NCBI GenBank assembly: GCA_949126835.1
Contig: OX421492.1
Span: 45,095,498-45,159,497 of the forward strand
Length of the DNA: 64,000 nucleotides
Direction: 5' to 3'
Source: Anisus vortex
Taxonomy: Eukaryota; Mollusca; Gastropoda; Planorbidae
The translations under genes and the position numbers were made by a program. Positions 45,901 through 55,905 of this stretch are shown here, piece by piece (position 1 is the stretch's first letter; the number at the start of each line of letters is the position of its first letter). The notes beneath the pieces are model-generated. The model had not been told where the DNA came from and did not search any database. It saw only the letters and a program-made list of their open reading frames with translations.

Positions 45901-47076
45901 AAAATTTGATTTGTTGAAATATAAATTGTCCTCATCAGGTTCTGGATCATTTACTTGCAGTAGACAGACTTGTTGAGAAGAAATATGCCCCAGTTTTTGT
46001 TGAGTCAGCGTTACAAACGTACAGAAATGATATTGGGAAGGTAAACATTGGATTTTGTGTATTATATTTATTATGGCATTTGTAAAGTTGATTCATATAA
46101 GCCAAAATTATATTGAAAGTAAATGTAAATTGTTAAAGTGTCCATGTAATAAATAGTTTTTATTCAATATTCATACTGATATAAAGGACAATTTCTATTA
46201 TTAATTCATGTTTGGAAACTAGAAGCCTCTTCTGTAAATATTTAAGTAAGTTATATTAAGGCCCCACAATTTACCGTAGAAAAAAAAAGTTAAATTCCGT
46301 GGCATAAATTATGTGGAACACCACTATGTGGCAAATGCAAGTTCAGAACTTCATAAGTATAAAACTAATTCTTAACCCAAACAAAATATTTCATTTTAAA
46401 AAATTACTAATAGGTAACAAAATATATAAGTGTTCACATCCGCACATTGTAATACACAGCTTTAGACAAACCATGCTAAAACAACGTAGGCCTAATATAG
46501 TTCTGAACAAACTATTGAATAAGGTTCTTGAAGATATAATTCACAGTGGTGTTTTTCTTGTGACAGAGAATATTGCAGTAGTGTCTGCTAGGAGCCATTT
46601 TCTCCCCATCTTTTCTCAATGCAAATGTTAATAAAGTTATCAACTATAATTTATAAATGTTTTTTTTATTAAGGTTATATTGTTAGAAATTTGTTTGATT
46701 TTAATTATACTTTTTGCTTCTTTTTTTTTCTTTCTATTCTACAAGTTCTTTGCTAATCCATGCTTTGTGAAATATAAATCAGATTTTTGTATTTTCTGGG
46801 GCATTTAGTTTAATTCCATGGCACCGTGACAAAACCCTAAACTCAGAGCATGGTGTGAAATTTTGCATGACGCTGTAATTTGTGGGCCCTAGTTATATAT
46901 ATAATGTGTTCTCAGCTTGATTTTATTGTATGTCTTCTATATCTTGGCAGGCTGGGAAATTTCTGGAGATGTTAACATCTTTTGAGGAATTGGGATTTAG
47001 TGGTGACAAAATTAAAGAAGCTTTGATTGCAACAGACATGGATCATGAGAAATCATTGGATCTGTTAACTGCTTAA
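36921..47076 (+). CDS. UBAP1: UBAP1, ESCRT-I subunit, seven coding exons, complete
   Basis: Exons 36921-36957, 41993-42066, 43118-43174, 43592-44854, 45625-45840, 45939-46040 and 46951-47076 join in frame to 624 codons (human about 502). The N-terminal UMA motif, YSYLDGVPFK (residues 18-27), parallels FSYLDDVPFK of human UBAP1. An acidic conserved block EDDPFDNLELQTI lies at 166-178. The C-terminal SOUBA region includes SMGF (528-531) and ELGF (596-599) UBA turns. UBAP1 is part of the endosomal ESCRT-I complex, which binds ubiquitinated cargo for multivesicular-body sorting. The middle is a long disordered exon, poorly conserved, rich in Ser and Asn. Intron 1 is mostly minisatellite, and intron 2 begins with an array whose units start GT and end AG. 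Identity is very secure. Confidence 0.95.
37046..41870. repeat. Composite 22/29-bp array filling UBAP1 intron 1, 4.8 kb
   Basis: Built from CACAACCAGCACAAACTAA, alternating with TTCACAACCAGTACAAACTA and AACAAACTAA spacers. Rare markers show block copying: CACAACTAGC at 37251 and 38664, and TTACAAACGA at 38338 and 39751, both 1413 bp apart. A second pair (AATTTACAACC blocks near 39940 and 41263) is 1322 bp apart. Long Cys-rich minus-strand frames are repeat artefacts. Confidence 0.96.
41993..42066 (+). CDS. UBAP1: UBAP1 exon 2 with UMA motif
   Basis: 74 nt between TATACCAG and GTAGAA. It encodes LASSYSYLDGVPFKISANF and ends RQPPQ at phase 0. Its donor is the first of 24 GTAGAAAG copies in the adjoining array. 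Confidence 0.93.
42067..42819. repeat. Array of GT...AG units at the UBAP1 exon 2 donor
   Basis: 18 units of exactly 27 bp (42067-42552), then 6 units of 42 bp (42553-42804) and a partial unit. Every 27-bp segment starts GTAGAAAGTT and ends TTATTTAACACAG. The extra 15 bp of the 42-bp form (TACCAACAACCACAG) matches the exon 2 end CGACAACCACCACAG at 11 of 15 positions. Both unit lengths are multiples of 3 and the exon 2 frame stays open to a TAG at 42841. Confidence 0.97.
42844..43117. other. UBAP1: UBAP1 intron 2, distal part
   Basis: Ordinary AT-rich intron sequence leading to the exon 3 acceptor. Confidence 0.7.
43118..43174 (+). CDS. UBAP1: UBAP1 exon 3
   Basis: 57 nt, phase 0, between TTGTTACAG and GTAAGT. 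It encodes VISLSEIIQSNVYVASNLE, the position of human SLPDCLQVV. Confidence 0.88.
43175..43591. other. UBAP1: UBAP1 intron 3
   Basis: 417-bp AT-rich intron ending in a T-run before AG; nothing else seen. Confidence 0.85.
43592..44854 (+). CDS. UBAP1: UBAP1 exon 4, large central exon
   Basis: 1263 nt, 421 codons, phase 0, between a T-run plus AG and GTAAGT. It opens YNFETEEGVLRWA (human YDFSLEKKTIEWA) and holds the DPFDNLEL block. The rest is Ser/Asn/Pro-rich low-conservation sequence with several VAPKP-type proline motifs. Confidence 0.95.
45109..45397. mobile_element. MITE with CAAAGACT...AGTCTTTG-type termini, copy 2, in UBAP1 intron 4
   Basis: About 289 bp, homologous along its length to 20076-20336 (shared CAGCGGAAAC, TTTCTGCTATTTGATGACT, CTCTAAAAATAGAGC). 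Termini CAAAGACTTTAATAAGATGG and CCATCTTATTATGGTCTTTG are inverted. The flanks TTTTTTCA and TTTTTTGC are a possible imperfect 8-bp duplication. Here the end is not amplified. Confidence 0.87.
45625..45840 (+). CDS. UBAP1: UBAP1 exon 5, start of SOUBA
   Basis: 216 nt between GTTGCACAG and GTAATG. It encodes a proline-rich lead (PLPPPPTFKP) and then DKQFVDSLTSMGFQRARVSR, the first UBA helix pair. Confidence 0.95.
45939..46040 (+). CDS. UBAP1: UBAP1 exon 6
   Basis: 102 nt between CATCAG and GTAAAC, encoding VLDHLLAVDRLVEKKY and FVESALQTYRNDIGK in the overlapping-UBA solenoid. Confidence 0.94.
46041..46950. other. UBAP1: UBAP1 intron 6
   Basis: About 910 bp. A 106-codon open frame at 46311-46631 has no recognisable domain and no exon-like borders, so it is treated as chance. 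Confidence 0.75.
46951..47076 (+). CDS. UBAP1: UBAP1 exon 7, C-terminus
   Basis: 126 nt after CTTGGCAG. It encodes AGKFLEMLTSFEELGFSGDK and ends SLDLLTA and TAA at 47074-47076. Confidence 0.96.
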   Translation, partial: AGKFLEMLTSFEELGFSGDKIKEALIATDMDHEKSLDLLTA

Positions 47077-47789
47077 CCCAGTGTGTCAACAATTGAAATG
47101 TGCCTAACTCAACATTTATTTACTTCATCCCTTTACACTTAAGGATTGTGTTTATTGATGTTTTCAAACTAACCTGGTTAGTACAATGATGAATGATACT
47201 GTCATGCAGTTTGAACAAACACTGGATAGCAATGAGAAGTCAATGACGCTGACCTGTATTTTCCACCAATGAACAAACTTGATCCATTAAACCTTTCTTG
47301 TACACATCTCTATCCACAGTAATACAGGATTTTATTCTTAGGAAATTTATGTATCAGTTTTCTGCGTTGAATACACTGGATTGCTATAGTCTTAGCACAC
47401 TACAGTTGACATGTTTTCTGTGTGTAGCAGATTGGGTTTGATCAATAGTGGGATTGTTTAGCACCAATGCATTCTTTAAGAATGAATACAAATGTGTAAT
47501 TTCTTCTGAAAAAGTTATGCTCAAATACACTGTATTATATAGGTAAGTGTGATCAAAGAGAAAGTCTACCTAAAGTCTATTTAATAGTGAAAGAAAAATA
47601 ATTGTTTTAACTGCTGTCATTTACTCATTGTGCTGTTTGAATGCAATTAGGGAGAACATATTTGTGGAAGATAAACTCAGTGTTTGATGTGAGTTGCTTC
47701 CCTTGAAGACTGATATTATTCTGTTTGTTGTTTGTTTTATTTTGTTTACCCAACTATTAATACTTAAAATGATTTTTCCAGTTCAGATT

Positions 47790-47935
47790 TGTTCCAATAA
47801 CTGTGTATAACTTATTTGTACCAATAATTGTGTATAACTTATTTGTACCAATAATTGTGTATAACTTATTTGTACCAATAATTGTGTATAAAATTATTTG
47901 TACCAATAATTGTGTATAACTTATTGCTACTAATG
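47790..47935. repeat. 27-bp tandem repeat, about 5 copies, in UBAP1 3' UTR
   Basis: Copies of TTTGTACCAATAATTGTGTA plus seven bases. One copy carries a small insertion. Confidence 0.92.
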
Positions 47936-48287
47936 AAACAAAGACCTCTCTCCATAAACATTTAATTTCTCATAAGCTTTTTATTTTAGTTTTGAAACTT
48001 GTTACTTATTTATATTTTTTATTTAGAACACTATTTTTAAAAATGTTTTTGTCAATTTAATTCTAACTACAACTGAATTTGTCTGGTAGAGAAAGAGCTG
48101 ACACAACAATATTTTGAATATGCACTGAGAAATTCCAAAATTTTAATTTAGATGTTTACCATTTTTTTTTTATATTAAAGTCTTTGAGCAGCAAAATCTT
48201 TACAAGTATATGTTACACTCAGTGGATTGTGTTGCCAAGTCAATGCTTTTGTTGTTGATTTTGTTGCTTAATTTGTAATGATTAAGG

Positions 48288-48293
48288 AATAAA
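48288..48293 (+). terminator. UBAP1: Candidate UBAP1 polyadenylation signal
   Basis: AATAAA, about 1.2 kb after the UBAP1 stop and followed by A- and T-rich sequence. Other AATAAA-like hexamers follow near 48500, so the functional site is not certain. Confidence 0.4.
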
Positions 48294-48638
48294 AAAACAA
48301 CCAGAAAACATCCCAGTATTTTATCTAGTCCAATATTTAAGGTACTTTAGTATCTGAACACTCTGCATTTTCTTCTGATTTCAAACATTGACTTTATTTT
48401 ACTGAACATAATGTCAACAAAATATTATAACCTTTTTTATATTGTTGTACTGATTCTAATAATTAATGCTGGTGTATTTTGAAAAAATACAATTAATAAT
48501 AAATGTAATACAATAAATGCTACAATAATTTATTGTCTGAAGTCACATTGTGTTTCTGTCCAGGGCTGTGATGTAAAGAGTTTTCTAAAATTTATTGTTT
48601 GAAATTTGCATGAAATGTTTTCATTGATTTCTCTCATA

Positions 48639-49536
48639 CTTACTTACTTACTGCCCGTAACGCCGTGGGCGCATAGGGCAGCAACAAAGTCCTTCCATCT
48701 TTCTCTGTCACATGCGACAATTCCAATCGTACCCCAGGAGTGACCAAATTCTTTTAATTCCTGCTCCACAGTTCTGCGCCAGGTTACTTTTGTCCAGTGT
48801 AGTGCTGTCTTGCAGATGTTCCCTTTCTCTCTTCTCAACACATGGCCAATCCTTCGCCAACGCTTTTTCATTATGATTGTGCCCATGTCTTCGTGGTTGG
48901 ATTGGGACATTAATTCTTCGTTGATTATTTTCTTTGGCCAAAATATTTTCAAAATCTTCCTGAGGTTTTTCGTGTGGAAAGTGGAAAGCTTCACAAGGTC
49001 CTGTTGTGTTCTGCACCATATAGAAGGACAGGGAAGCACACAGCTGTTATATAGTTTTTTTTTTGTTCTGGTACTATATTGACAGGATTTCCAGATGTTG
49101 GTCATGTTGTAAAATGTAATTCTTGCTTTGTTCAGTCTGTTCTGAATGTCTTCTTTGCTTCCTCCATCTGGTGTGAGTGAGCTTCCTAGGTATATGAATT
49201 TTTCTGAGTTAGGAAGATCTTTATTGTCAACTTTGACTGGAATCATAGTAGTGGTATTTAACACCATGACTTCTGATTTCTTATGATTTATTTTTAGTCC
49301 AACTTGTGAACTAAAATTATTTAGTCTTTCTGTTTTGGCTTGCATTTGCTGATAGGTGTAAGACAAAAGTGCATGGTCATCAGCATAGTCTAAATCCTCG
49401 AGTGCTGATAACAAAGTCCATCTGATGCCATTGTTTCTCACTTCTTTTGTGTTTTTCATCACCCAGTCAGTTAGTATGTTGAACAGCAATGCGGACATCA
49501 CGCATCCCTGTCTCACTCCTGTCCTCACTCCGAACC
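48639..49536 (-). mobile_element. 5'-truncated RTE/CR1-type LINE with 12-bp target duplication
   Basis: 898-bp insertion flanked by identical 12-bp ATTTCTCTCATA (48627-48638 and 49537-49548). Minus-strand sense. The 3' tail is a TAAG tetranucleotide run. It keeps the C-terminal half of the reverse transcriptase and the 3' end. The domain type is the same broad family as the endonuclease fragment at 22800-24740. Confidence 0.94.
48644..49528 (-). pseudogene. Reverse transcriptase C-terminal half, RTE/CR1-type
   Basis: 294-residue frame: RTGVRQGCVMSALLFNIL, the catalytic LDYADDHALLS, VGLKINHKKSEVM, EKFIYLGSSLTPDGGS, LSTFHTKNLRKILKIFWP and RRIGHVLRREKGN, ending before a stop near the 3' end. 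Locally (CVLPCPSIWCRTQQDLVKL) the frame shifts out and back: the adjacent frame reads PVLLYGAE, the family's normal text. 5' truncation removes the endonuclease and the N-terminal RT, so it is not functional. Confidence 0.9.
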
Positions 49537-49548
49537 ATTTCTCTCATA

Positions 49549-49956
49549 AGTGTCTTTGAATTCTGTCCCATGATATTATCTTTTCAAGACTTGAATGATA
49601 TATGAATTAAATACACCCCACGGCCATACTGTATAAAATACATTATGAAATGTTGTCCCTAAGGCTGTTGCTAAAAATCTCTTTCTCTGCTAAGGGTTCA
49701 GTGCTTTAGCAGGATCTGTCCTCACTTACCCTTCTTTACCTCGTCTTGTTATAAGGTAAGTATGGCTCTACAGGGCACCATCAAGATCTTTCCCTGACTT
49801 ACCAATCTTGATTTAGCTCATCTGTTAAGGGGTAAGTATGGCTTTTGTGCCTCTGAACATCTTCAGTAAATCCTTGAGTCTCAAAAGGCAGTTTTTAAAA
49901 TACTCTAAGATAGAATTGAACTTCTGTTTTAGTTTTAACATTTATAGCCTTATAGC
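49549..49956. other. Spacer downstream of UBAP1, no gene
   Basis: Single-copy sequence between the LINE and the GC-rich array, with an imperfect repeat of GGTAAGTATGGCT at 49756 and 49831. Confidence 0.5.
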
Positions 49957-52205
49957 CAAGTCCCTGGGCTTCCACTGGACCACCAAGTCCCTGGGCTGCC
50001 ACTGGACCACCAAGTCCCAGGGCTGTCTCTGGACCACCAAGTCCCAGGGCTTTTTCTACCACCAAGTCCCTGGGCTTCCACTGGACCACCAAGTCCCTGG
50101 GCTGCCACTGGACCACCAAGTCCCTGGCCGGCCACTGGACCACCAAGTCCCAGGGCTGTCTCTGTACCACCAAGTCCCTGGGCTGCCACTGGATCACCAA
50201 GTGCCTGGGATGCCACTGGACCACCGTCCCTGGGCTGCCACTGGACCACCAAGTCCCAGGGCTGTCTCTGTACCACCAAGTCCCTGGGCTGCCACTGGAC
50301 CACCAAGTCCCTGGGCTGCCACTGGACCACCAAGTCCCTGGGCTGCCACTGGACCACCAAGTCCCTGGGCTGCCACTGGACCACCAAGTCCCTGGGCTGC
50401 CACTGGACCACCAAGTCTTAGGGCTACCACTGTACCACCAAGTCCCAGGGCTGTCTCTGTACCACCAAGACCCAGGGCTACCACTGTACCACCAAGTCCC
50501 AGGGCTGTCTCTGTACCACCAAGTCCCAGGGCTGTCTATGTACCACCAAGTCCCAGGGCTCTCTGTACCACCGTCCCATGGCTGTCTCTGTACCACCAAG
50601 TCCCAGGGCTACCACTGGACCACCAAGTCCCTGATCTGCCACTGGACCACCAAGACCCAGGGATACCACTGTACCACCAAGTCCCAAGGCTGTCTCTGTA
50701 TCACCAAGTCCCAGGGCTACCACTGTACCACCAAGTCCCAGGGCTGTCTCTGTACCACCAAGTCCCAAGGCTACCACTGGACAACCAAGTGCCAGGGCTA
50801 CCACTGGACCACCAAGTCCCTGATCTGCCACTAGACCACCAAGTCCCAGGGCTACCAATCTACCACCAAGTCCCAGGGCTGTCTCTGTACCACCAAGTCC
50901 CAGGGCTGTCTCTGTACCACCAAGTCCCAGGGCTGTCTCTGTACCACCAAGTTCCAGGGCTGTCTCTGTACCACCAAGTTCCAGGGCTGTCTCTGTACCA
51001 CCAAGTTCCAGGGCTGTCTCTGTACCACCAAGTTCCAGGGCTGTCTCTGTACCACCAATTCCCAGGGCTGTCTCTGTACCACCAAGTCCCAGGGCTGTCT
51101 CTGTACCACCAAGTTCCAGGGCTGTCTCTGTACCACCAAGTTCCAGGGCTGTCTCTGTACCACCAAGTCCCAGGGCTGTCTCTGTACCACCAAGTTCCAG
51201 GGCTGTCTCTGTACCACCAAGTTCCAGGGCTGTCTCTGTACCACCAAGTTCCAGGGCTGTCTCTGTACCACCAAGTTCCAGGGCTGTCTCTGTACCACCA
51301 AGTCCCTGGGCTGCCACTAGACCACCAAGTGCCTGGGATGCCACTGGACCACCAAGTCCCAGGGCTGTCTCTGTACCACCAAGTTCCATGGCTGTCTCTG
51401 TACCACCAAGTCCCAGGGCTACCTCTGGACCATCAAGTTCCAGGGCTGTCTCTGTACCACCATGTCCCAGGTCTGTCTTTGTACCACTAAGTCCAAGGAC
51501 TACCACTGGACCACCAAGCTCCAGGGCTGTCTCTGTACCTCCAAGTCCCAGGGCTACCACCGGACCACCAAGTTCCAGGGCTGTCTCTGTACCACCAAGT
51601 GCCAGGGCTACCACTGAACCACCAAGTTCCAGGGCTGTCTCTGTACCACCAAGTCCCAGGGCTGTCTCTGTACCACCAAGTCCCAGGGCTACCTTTGGAC
51701 CACCAAGTTTCAGGGCTGTCTCTGTACTACCAAGTCCCAGGGCTGTCTCTGTACCACCAAGTCCCAGGGCTACCACTGAACCACCAAGTTCCAGGGCTGT
51801 CTCTGTACCACCAAGTCCCAGGGCTGTCTCTGTACCACCAAGTCCCAGGGCTACCTTTGGACCACCAAGTTTCAGGGCTGTCTCTGTACTACCAAGTCCC
51901 AGGGCTACCACTGGACCACCAAGTTCCAGGTCTGTCTCTGTACCACCAAGTCCCAGGGCTGTCTCTGTACCACCAAGTCTCAGGGCTACCACTGGACCAC
52001 CAAGTTCCAGGTCTGTCTCTGTACCACCAAGTCCCAGGGCTGTCTCTGTACCACCAAGTCCCAGGGCTACCTTTGGACCACCAAGTTTCAGGGCTGTCTC
52101 TGTACTACCAAGTCCCAGGGCTACCACTGTACCACCAAGTCCCAGGGCTACCACTGTACCACCAAGTCCCAGGGCTGTCTCTGTACCACCAAGTCCCAAA
52201 TCTTT
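49957..52205. repeat. 27-bp GC-rich minisatellite, about 83 copies
   Basis: 27-bp period around GTACCACCAAGTCCCAGGGC, with three interspersed subtypes (GCTGTCTCTGTA, CTACCACTGTA/GGA, CTGCCACTGGA) and occasional indels. The GC content contrasts with the AT-rich flanks. Open frames of 550 codons (plus) and 581 codons (minus) run through it, but the absence of any non-repeat domain makes protein coding unlikely. Confidence 0.96.
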
Positions 52206-53369
52206 ATATGTAAAGTAATCCAATTACATAAACTGCTCTTATTCCTATATTTGATAGTCACACAAACAGATGTACTTGTCAGGACAACACCTCACTTAGT
52301 GCTAACTACTGTGACATTGCTACAGGAACAATGCATACAATCATCATCTAAAAATAGTTTTGTTGAAATCATAAATAATTTTTGTTTCCAATCATGTGTT
52401 TGCTTAGCTTCACCAAGATCTATATGTATCACTCAGTTCGATTGGCTCGTTTCATTCTCAAAACTAAAGAAACGTTTTGTGGTTAGACCACTTAAATTTA
52501 TTTTTGAAAATTTTGTTACAAGAAATGAAATACAATGGTAACATTACAACGTGGATCATTTTAGGGTTGTATTTGGAAATCTACATGTTCATAAGAGTGG
52601 AACCACTGACCCATGAGAGCTCCTTTAGGACCCCAAGCAATACTAAGGCCAATCCTGGTCCTCTGCTTTTACCAGCTACTGCGTCTGTCCCACAAATATG
52701 GATTGCTCAGATACCTTTAGCTTTTATGTACAAATATTAAGTAATTATAACTGCGTAGATTCCAGACACCTCAATTGACTTACTAGATTCTAGCCACAGA
52801 ACTTAAGACTGGCAGCCTAGTAGATTTAGAAACCAACAAATTAAGGGGACTCTATCCTTTTAAAATATAATTTTGTTTCTGGTTGAAATGAATATGAAAG
52901 CAATGATTGTTTCATAGTACCAGTGGCAAGTTCATTTACAAAAATACTTGTATTAATGTTTAGCATTGCCTTTTACTTCATTGAAAATGTGTACATATCT
53001 AGTAGCTAATACCTAATCAATTTTCAACATTTAGACTTGGAAATGCTGAATTTAATATCATAAAAGTGACTGTTCAATGATTAAAGTTAACTTATTATTT
53101 CTAATTATTATGCTATCAGCATAGAACTTCATTCACAAATTATTTTTAATTTTCTACGGTACTTAAACTTGAAGCATACAAAAAAAATGTTTTTTAAGCC
53201 ATTTGTTTATTTCTGTATTGCTATTCATCTCTACTATATTGTTATTCAAGTTTATGTTTAGAAACTGTTTAATATTTCATTTCATGCTTTTCATCCCAAT
53301 TGATTGTGAAACAAAAATACAACAAATATGAACAAATCTTAATATCTTCTTTGTTACATTACTATAACT
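52206..53369. other. Spacer, no gene recognised
   Basis: AT-rich single-copy sequence with short unsupported ORFs (52251-52541, 52477-52740). No domain, exon border pattern or element terminus was recognised. Confidence 0.5.
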
Positions 53370-53373
53370 TAGA

Positions 53374-53950
53374 TAAAATAATAGATAGAATCATTGATAG
53401 AATCATTGATAGAATTATTGATAGAATTATTGATAGAATTATTAATAGAATTATTGATAGAATTATTGATATAATTATTGATAGAATTATTGATATAATT
53501 ATTGATAGAATCATTGATAGAATCATTGATAGAATCATTGATAGAATCATTGATAGAATTATTGATAGAATTATTGATAGAATCATTGATAGAATTATTG
53601 ATAGAATCATTGATAGAATTATTGATAGAATTATTGATAGAATCATTGATAGAATCATTGATAGAATTATTGATAGAATCATTGGTAGACTCATTGGTAG
53701 ACTCATTAATAGAATCATTGATAGAATTATTGATAGAATTATTGATAGAATCATTGATAGAATTATTAATAGAATCATTGATAGAATTATTGATAGAATC
53801 ATTGATAGAATGAGTCATTGATAGAATCATTGGTAGAATCATTGGTAGAATCATTGATAGAATTATTGATAGAATTATTGATAGAATTATTGATAGAATC
53901 ATTGATAGAATTATTGATAGAATAAACGATAGAATTATTGATAAAATAAT
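53374..53950. repeat. 12-bp minisatellite, about 48 copies
   Basis: 12-bp period GATAGAATCATT / GATAGAATTATT, with rarer GGTAGACTCATT forms. All frames stay open because the unit is a multiple of 3. Confidence 0.97.
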
Positions 53951-53989
53951 TTATAATGAAGATTGATAGAATCAGAAATTGTTTAGACT

Positions 53990-54085
53990 CACACAACCTC
54001 CCCACAAGTCTTTGACAGTATGTTGAATGAAGAGTCCATCGCTGCTTACAAGGTCAAACGCCTTCATCAGATCTATGAATGCAAG
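53990..54085 (-). pseudogene. Reverse-transcriptase fragment
   Basis: A short minus-strand stretch reads LAFIDLMKAFDLVSSDGLF, matching the conserved FxDLxKAFDxVxRxxLW motif that carries the first catalytic Asp of non-LTR reverse transcriptases. It lies between the 12-bp array and the SINE; nothing more of the element is recognisable. Confidence 0.75.
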
Positions 54086-54109
54086 AAAGAATCGATCTTA
54101 ATAATTGTT

Positions 54110-54300
54110 TTTATTTAGCGCTTCTATCATGCTAGTAGCATGCTCAGTGCGCTCTAGTAGATTATTACGTCTACTAGTCCCAAAACTCCTGCAGGGCGAC
54201 AGGGATCCGCCGGTGGCAGGGCTCGAACCCGCGACCTGTCCGATGGTTTTTTTGGTTGACAGTCCGGTGTTCTAACCGCTGGACCAGCCGGCACTCTGGA
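54110..54300 (-). mobile_element. tRNA-derived SINE
   Basis: Minus strand begins with a tRNA-like head (54221-54294), followed by a body (GGCGGATCCCTGTCGCCC, then GCGCACTGAGCATGCTACTA) reaching the RT fragment. The outer limits are approximate and no target duplication was found. Confidence 0.7.
54221..54294 (-). other. tRNA-like head of the SINE
   Basis: A box TGGTCCAGCGGTTAGA and B box GGGTTCGAGCCC on the minus strand, with an insertion-lengthened region between them (a run of seven A). It is not a clean cloverleaf, so a SINE head rather than a tRNA gene. Confidence 0.72.
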
Positions 54301-54524
54301 CTTTTCTTAGCGAGAATATCACGAAACAGACACGGCTGATCTTTGTATATTATTTTCTCTGCCAAGATCACCTGTGCAAATATATCTACCCTACAGTAAT
54401 ATACCCCTGTAGTTGTTGCAGTCCCTTCTTATGTTTGTACATCTGTCGTATCATGATGCATGACTCCCTCTTCCTAAATCTCGCTTAGATAAGCATGAAA
54501 TTCACACAGGAGTAAATCAAGGAT

Positions 54525-55905
54525 TTTTTCACACTGATCAATATTTCACCACACTGATCAATATTTCACCACACTGATCAATATTTCACCACAATGATCA
54601 ATATATCACCACACTGATCAATATTTCACCACAATGATCAATATTTCATCACACTGATCAATATTTCACCACACTGATCAATATTTTACAACTATTATCA
54701 ATATATCACCACACTGATCAATATATCACCAAACTGATCAATATTTTACCACACTGATCAATATATCATCACACTGATCAATATATCACCAAACTGATCA
54801 ATATTTTACCACACTGATCAATATTTCACCACACTGATCACTATTTTACAACTATTATCAATATATCACCACACTGATCAATATATCACCAAACTGATCA
54901 ATATTTTACCACACTGATCAATATATCAGCACACCGATCAATATTTCACCACACTGATCAATATATCACCACACTGATCAATATTTCATCACACTGATCA
55001 ATATTTCACCACACTGATCAATATATCACCACACTGATCAATATTTCACCACACTGATCAATATTTCACCACATGATCAATATATCACCACACTGATCAA
55101 TATTTCACCACAATGATCAATATATCACCACACTAATCAATATTTCACCACACTGATCAATATATCACCACACTGATCAATATTTCACCACACTGATCAA
55201 AATATCACCACACTGATCAATATTTCACAACTATTATCAATATATCACCACACTGATCAATTATTCACCACACTGATCAATATTTCACAACTATTATCAA
55301 TATATCACCACACTGATCAATATATCACCACACTGATCAATATTTCACCACACTGATCAATATATCATCACACTGATCAATATTTCACCACACTGATCAA
55401 TATATCACCACACTGATCAATATTTCACTACACTGATCAATATATCATCACACTGATCAATATTTCACTACACTGATCAATATTGCGCCACACTTATCAA
55501 TATATCACCACACTGATCAATATTTCACCACACTGATCAATATTGCGCCACACTTATCAAGATTTCATCAAATGATCGATATTTCAGCATATGATCAATA
55601 TTTCACCACACTGATCAATATTTCACCACATTGGTCAATATTTCACCACACTTTACAACTATTATCAATATATCACCAAACTGATCAATATATCACCAAA
55701 CTGATCAATATTTTACCACACTGATCAATATATCATCACACCGATCAATATTTCACCACACTGATCAATATTTCACCACACTGATCAATATTTTACAACT
55801 ATTATCAATATTTCACCACACTGATCAATATTTCACCACACTAATCAATATATCACCACACTGATCAATATTTCAGAACTATGATCAATATATCACAAAA
55901 ATTAT
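54525..55905. repeat. 20-bp minisatellite, about 69 copies
   Basis: 20-bp period CACACTGATCAATATTTCAC with TTTCAC/TATCAC variants. Each unit carries the palindrome TGATCA. Diverged copies (ACAACTATTATC) recur at intervals, implying block duplication. Confidence 0.96.

Larger units (their letters stand above)
47077..48300 (+). other. UBAP1: UBAP1 3' UTR (extent inferred)
   Basis: AT-rich sequence after the stop codon up to the first good AATAAA at 48288. The extent of the transcript is inferred from that signal only. Confidence 0.5.

Noticed and set aside
46311..46631. 106-codon ORF in UBAP1 intron 6
   Set aside because: No recognisable domain, AT-driven composition, and not needed for a continuous UBAP1 frame.
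52251..52740. ORFs of 96 and 87 codons after the GC-rich array
   Set aside because: No domain or splice context recognised.
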